A stretch of DNA of 64,000 nt. Origin: Strigamia acuminata. Its lineage: Eukaryota; Arthropoda; Chilopoda; Geophilomorpha; Linotaeniidae. The notes under the pieces were generated by a model. The model searched no databases. It worked only from the letters and a program-made list of their open reading frames with translations, and had not been told where the DNA came from. How positions within the stretch are numbered: position 1 is the stretch's first letter; each line of letters begins with the position of its first letter. Made by a program: the position numbers and the translations under genes. Shown here in pieces: positions 61,317 through 64,000 of this stretch. The stretch covers positions 8,060,001 through 8,124,000 of the forward strand of contig OX442323.1 in the NCBI GenBank assembly GCA_949358305.1. Reading direction: 5' to 3'.

Positions 61317-61585
61317 GTGATGACATAAATAAGCAGGAAACATGATGAGAATGAATAACATGTGGTTATATTACTTAACATACTTGACAGTTACAACAAG
61401 AACAATTAACGCCCTCTGGCGACACATCTCTACAACAATAATACTATACACTGACACTAGGTGTCCCAATTATCAACAACATCTGGCACCGTTGCAGAGA
61501 TATAACACTTTTTTTGTTCAAAAAGTCAGTTTTTTAGCAAATTATAGCATAACAGCTATTGTAGCTGTGTGATATCTTCTTCACG

Positions 61586-61640
61586 TGTTGTGGCGGTGGC
61601 TTTGGACTCCGAACTCGTGGGTTGGAATCCCCGATGGAAT
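61586..61640 (+). repeat. tRNA-like (SINE head) module 1
   Basis: Contains an A-box-like GGCGGTGGCTTTGG and a B-box-like GGGTTGGAATCCCC at tRNA-like spacing. It is not a complete cloverleaf. Confidence 0.4.
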
Positions 61641-61682
61641 CTATTTTTAATTTTAATTCTAATTTTTTTTAAATTTTAAATT

Positions 61683-61737
61683 TTGTTTTAAATCCTCTAG
61701 ATTGGTCGGGATTCGAACCCGAACACATGTCCGTCGT
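61683..61737 (-). repeat. tRNA-like module 2
   Basis: On the minus strand it reads GTTCGGGTTCGAATCCCGAC, a perfect pol III B-box with its stem. The A-box side is not clear. Confidence 0.45.
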
Positions 61738-61752
61738 TAAGTTTCAAAATAT

Positions 61753-62190
61753 AGGGTGTCCCAAAAATAACGCAAGGTTTGAATTAGCTGCCATTTGTGC
61801 AATAAATTGTTGGCGACCTTGAAACAACAACGATTTGACAGCTGAAAGTTTAGGGTTTTATCTGCCGAAATTGGATTATATTGATGTGGCCAATATGTGG
61901 TTTCAACAAGACCTTGCCACATGCCATATTGCCATACAACCATGGAAACAATTCAATTACTGCATGAGACATCACCGGTTTCGGTGATCAGAATTGGCCC
62001 CTTTTTCTTGCACCGTCTTGTTGAAACCACATATTGGCCACATCAATATAATCCAATTTCGGCAGATAAAACCCTAAACTTTCAGCTGTCAAATCGTTGT
62101 TGTTTCAGGGTAGTTGGCTACCCTGAAACAACAACGATTTACTGCACAAATGGCGGTTAATTCAAATCTTGCGTTATTTTGGGACACCCT
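61753..62190. mobile_element. Rearranged mariner-type foldback element
   Basis: The ends AGGGTGTCCCAAAAATAACG and its complement CGTTATTTTGGGACACCCT are inverted repeats, with further inner inverted copies (GTTGTTTCAAGG/CCCTGAAACAACAACG). Inside, one frame reads DVANMWFQQDLATCHIA and the next METIQLLHE. These are fragments of the WFQQDGATxHTA and downstream region of mariner-like DDE transposases, split by a frameshift. The element is not active. No clear target duplication was seen. Confidence 0.75.
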
Positions 62191-62339
62191 TTACTAGACA
62201 TCTAACCTCGAAGCTACTGCTTCTTATTGTTATCCGTATGTCTAATTGCCTTCTTATAGAGTTAAGAGAGAAAATGACTAGAAAAGAATAACACAAATTA
62301 GAACTGAATAAAATCAGCAGAACTTTTTTTACTTAAATT

Positions 62340-62445
62340 TATCCATCTCTGAATTTGAACACAGACACATGTTCTTCATTTATTTTATTTATCACGTCTC
62401 CAACACCAGCCATTTCACCTCTGAGCCACCACTTCTTCTTATTCA
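62340..62445 (-). repeat. tRNA-like (SINE head) module 3
   Basis: The minus strand has an A-box GTGGCTCAGAGGTGAAATGG and, about 60 bases on, a B-box-like GTGTTCAAATTCAGAG. The layout is tRNA-derived SINE-like. Confidence 0.45.
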
Positions 62446-62524
62446 TCTACTGCTTAATTCTCTTACTTACAGATTGCGGACTGACGTAATTGATTGAAAA
62501 TTAAGAGATAGAAAATGTTTAAAA

Positions 62525-62645
62525 ATAATTTTCTTCGTCACCTGAATTGCTCTGGATTCGAACTAGAGACTTTGAATGCTCGTGTCCACTCAAGATAATA
62601 CTGGAAACGCATCGCAAGAGCCACCGCTCCCCACTCTAACTTATT
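62525..62645 (-). repeat. tRNA-like (SINE head) module 4
   Basis: The minus strand has GCGGTGGCTCTTGCGATGCG (A-box-like) and then CTAGTTCGAATCCAGAG (B-box), separated by about 70 bases. Confidence 0.5.
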
Positions 62646-62694
62646 CCTTAACACCTGTACTTAAGCAAGGAAAGAAAACGAAAAAGAAAAGAAA

Positions 62695-62765
62695 AATTTA
62701 AACATCAACTCGGGATTCGAACACGCTACATCTAATTCCGAAAGCCAAAGATACGCATACTCATG
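62695..62765 (-). repeat. tRNA-like (SINE head) module 5
   Basis: The minus strand has TTTGGCTTTCGGAATTAG (A-box-like) and then GTGTTCGAATCCCGAG (B-box). Confidence 0.45.
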
Positions 62766-63300
62766 TGATAATTAAACGATTTTTTACGTCATTTCACGTC
62801 GATTGGGCCTATTTCCGGCGATTTTCTAATTTTTGTCGATTTTAGCAAAAACCCAAAGGATAACCTATGGAGAAATGGCCAAAATCGGTCCAAAATTGAA
62901 AAAGTGCCAGAAATGAGCTCAGTCGATAGAAAATGAGCTAAAAAATGGATTAAATATCACATGCATACGCCTAACTCCTACAGTTGTAGAGATATCTGCA
63001 ATAAACCAAGTATTCCGACCACTTTTTCTCTTGAAAAATTCCGTTTTCCGACCATATCTCTGCAACCGTAACAGATAGGCATATGCATGTGATGTTTAAT
63101 CGCTTTTCTAGCTCATTTCCGATCGATTGAGCTCATTTCTGGGACTTTTTCAATTTTTGCCAATTTTGACAAAAACCCAAAGGCTAACCTATGGAGAAAT
63201 GGCCAAAATCGGTCCAAAATTGAAAAGTGCCGGAAATAGACCCAATCGACGTGAAATGACGTAAAAAATCGTTTAATTATCGCATGAGTATGTCTATCTG
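62765..63300. mobile_element. Palindromic repeat element with a directly repeated core
   Basis: The outer arms are inverted. AAACGATTTTTTACGTCATT near 62776 is complementary to AATGACGTAAAAAATCGTTT near 63255, and the inner ends around 62930-62985 match those around 63078-63140. Yet a central word, ACCCAAAGGATAACCTATGG onwards (about 62851-62905), occurs in the same direction in the second half (about 63175-63228). No coding part. Confidence 0.7.
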
Positions 63301-63360
63301 GCTCCTTTGCCGAGTTATCGGCCAAAAACAGACTTCTCCAAAGACTTTTCTTTCGGTTTT

Positions 63361-63485
63361 GGTGGCGGTGTCACGAACTAAAATATCGCCACCAGATGGC
63401 GCAACGAAATATCCATTAGATGCATTCAAACTTCTTTTTAGCAGCGCCATCTGGTGGCGATATTTTAGTTCGTGACACCGCCACC
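63361..63485. repeat. Perfect 42-bp hairpin with CTCF-like words
   Basis: Arms 63361-63402 and 63444-63485 are exact reverse complements with a 41-base loop. Each arm carries GCCACCAGATGGCGC, and a third partial copy (CCACCAGATGG) follows at 63481. It may be a short foldback element. The loop and flanks hold no coding sequence. From 63490 to 64000 nothing further was recognised. Confidence 0.9.
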
Positions 63486-64000
63486 AGATGGTACTAAAAC
63501 AGCTCGTTGCAAGAGGAATTCGGAATGAAAATGAAATGATGAGTTGTCAGAGGTGACAACAAACTCGTTTTATAATGTGCTACCTATTGATTAAATATTT
63601 ATTTATTTTATTTTATTTTATTTTTGACGAAAAAGAGAACTTTTAACTCTTGAGTGTTAACATATGCCATACTCGGAAAATAATACTCTTTTTAGAGTAA
63701 AAGTAAAGTGCAACAAGTAATGTGTAAGGTCCTGGCAATTTGTTTATCAATCTCCTAATCCCACACCCCATCGTTGTATATTAATGCCACGGTAGAAATA
63801 TGAGCAATAAAAAGGAAACTTGCACATAATGACTCGGTGGAAGTGATTTCCATTTTCACAGCGATGGTATCGATATCGACTTGTCTAACTCGCAAAGCGC
63901 GCACGATCCAATTTGCTTATTCCCAATCCTCCAAGAGCAAAGAAAAGCAATTACAGAAAAAATTTCTAAAATTTTAAAAATGAAATCATCAAAGTTCAAA

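Noticed and set aside
61737-62160. A functional transposase gene
   Set aside because: The WFQQD and METIQLL pieces lie in different frames and are embedded in foldback arms. Only a fragment remains.

Overview
Eukaryotic nuclear DNA, almost certainly from an arthropod. The genes have many short introns (mostly 50-100 bases, GT-AG), the non-coding DNA is AT-rich, and the proteins are closest to animal families. These include brain tumor (Brat) with an insect-like NHL domain, La-related protein 1, PGAP2, TIMM8 and CEP44. Mariner-type foldback elements with TA or palindromic ends and tRNA-like SINE pieces fit an insect or another small-genome arthropod. I cannot name the species.

Layout. 1-8.4 kb: upstream region of brat, with GC-richer islands that may be promoters or 5' UTR exons, plus five arrays of short tandem repeats. 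8.4-11.0 kb: brat (+), a GC-rich coding block. 11.0-18.3 kb: AT-rich gene-free tract that may be a very long brat 3' UTR. 18.7-28.6 kb: Maf-family pyrophosphatase (-), ABHD18 (+, with a U12-type AT-AC intron) and ribonucleotide reductase large subunit (-, no C-terminal redox cysteines), the last flanked by copies of sequence also seen downstream of brat. 28.6-34.5 kb: LARP1 (+). 36.7-43.0 kb: orphan exon fragment, a transposon, an unusual ketoacyl synthase-thioesterase protein (+) and a phosphopantetheinyl transferase (+). 43.3-56.7 kb: a dense housekeeping cluster of FBXO8 (-), CEP44 (+), MCTS1 (-), TIMM8 (-), YJU2 (+), an intronless YJU2 copy (+), PGAP2 (+), NFXL1 (-) and GNPDA (+). 56.7-64 kb: repeats only, with foldback elements, a 1.6 kb minisatellite, tRNA-like modules and long hairpins.

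Most neighbours share short divergent promoters: Maf/ABHD18, RNR/LARP1, FBXO8/CEP44, TIMM8/YJU2 and NFXL1/GNPDA. The genes are otherwise functionally mixed: translation control (Brat, LARP1, MCTS1), nucleotide metabolism (RNR, Maf), splicing (YJU2), GPI anchors (PGAP2) and amino sugars (GNPDA). One suggestive pair is the FAS-derived KS-TE gene beside the phosphopantetheinyl transferase, although the KS-TE protein shows no carrier domain to be modified.

Exon boundaries were worked out by hand from reading frame, splice signals and family resemblance. Except where noted, every junction keeps frame.
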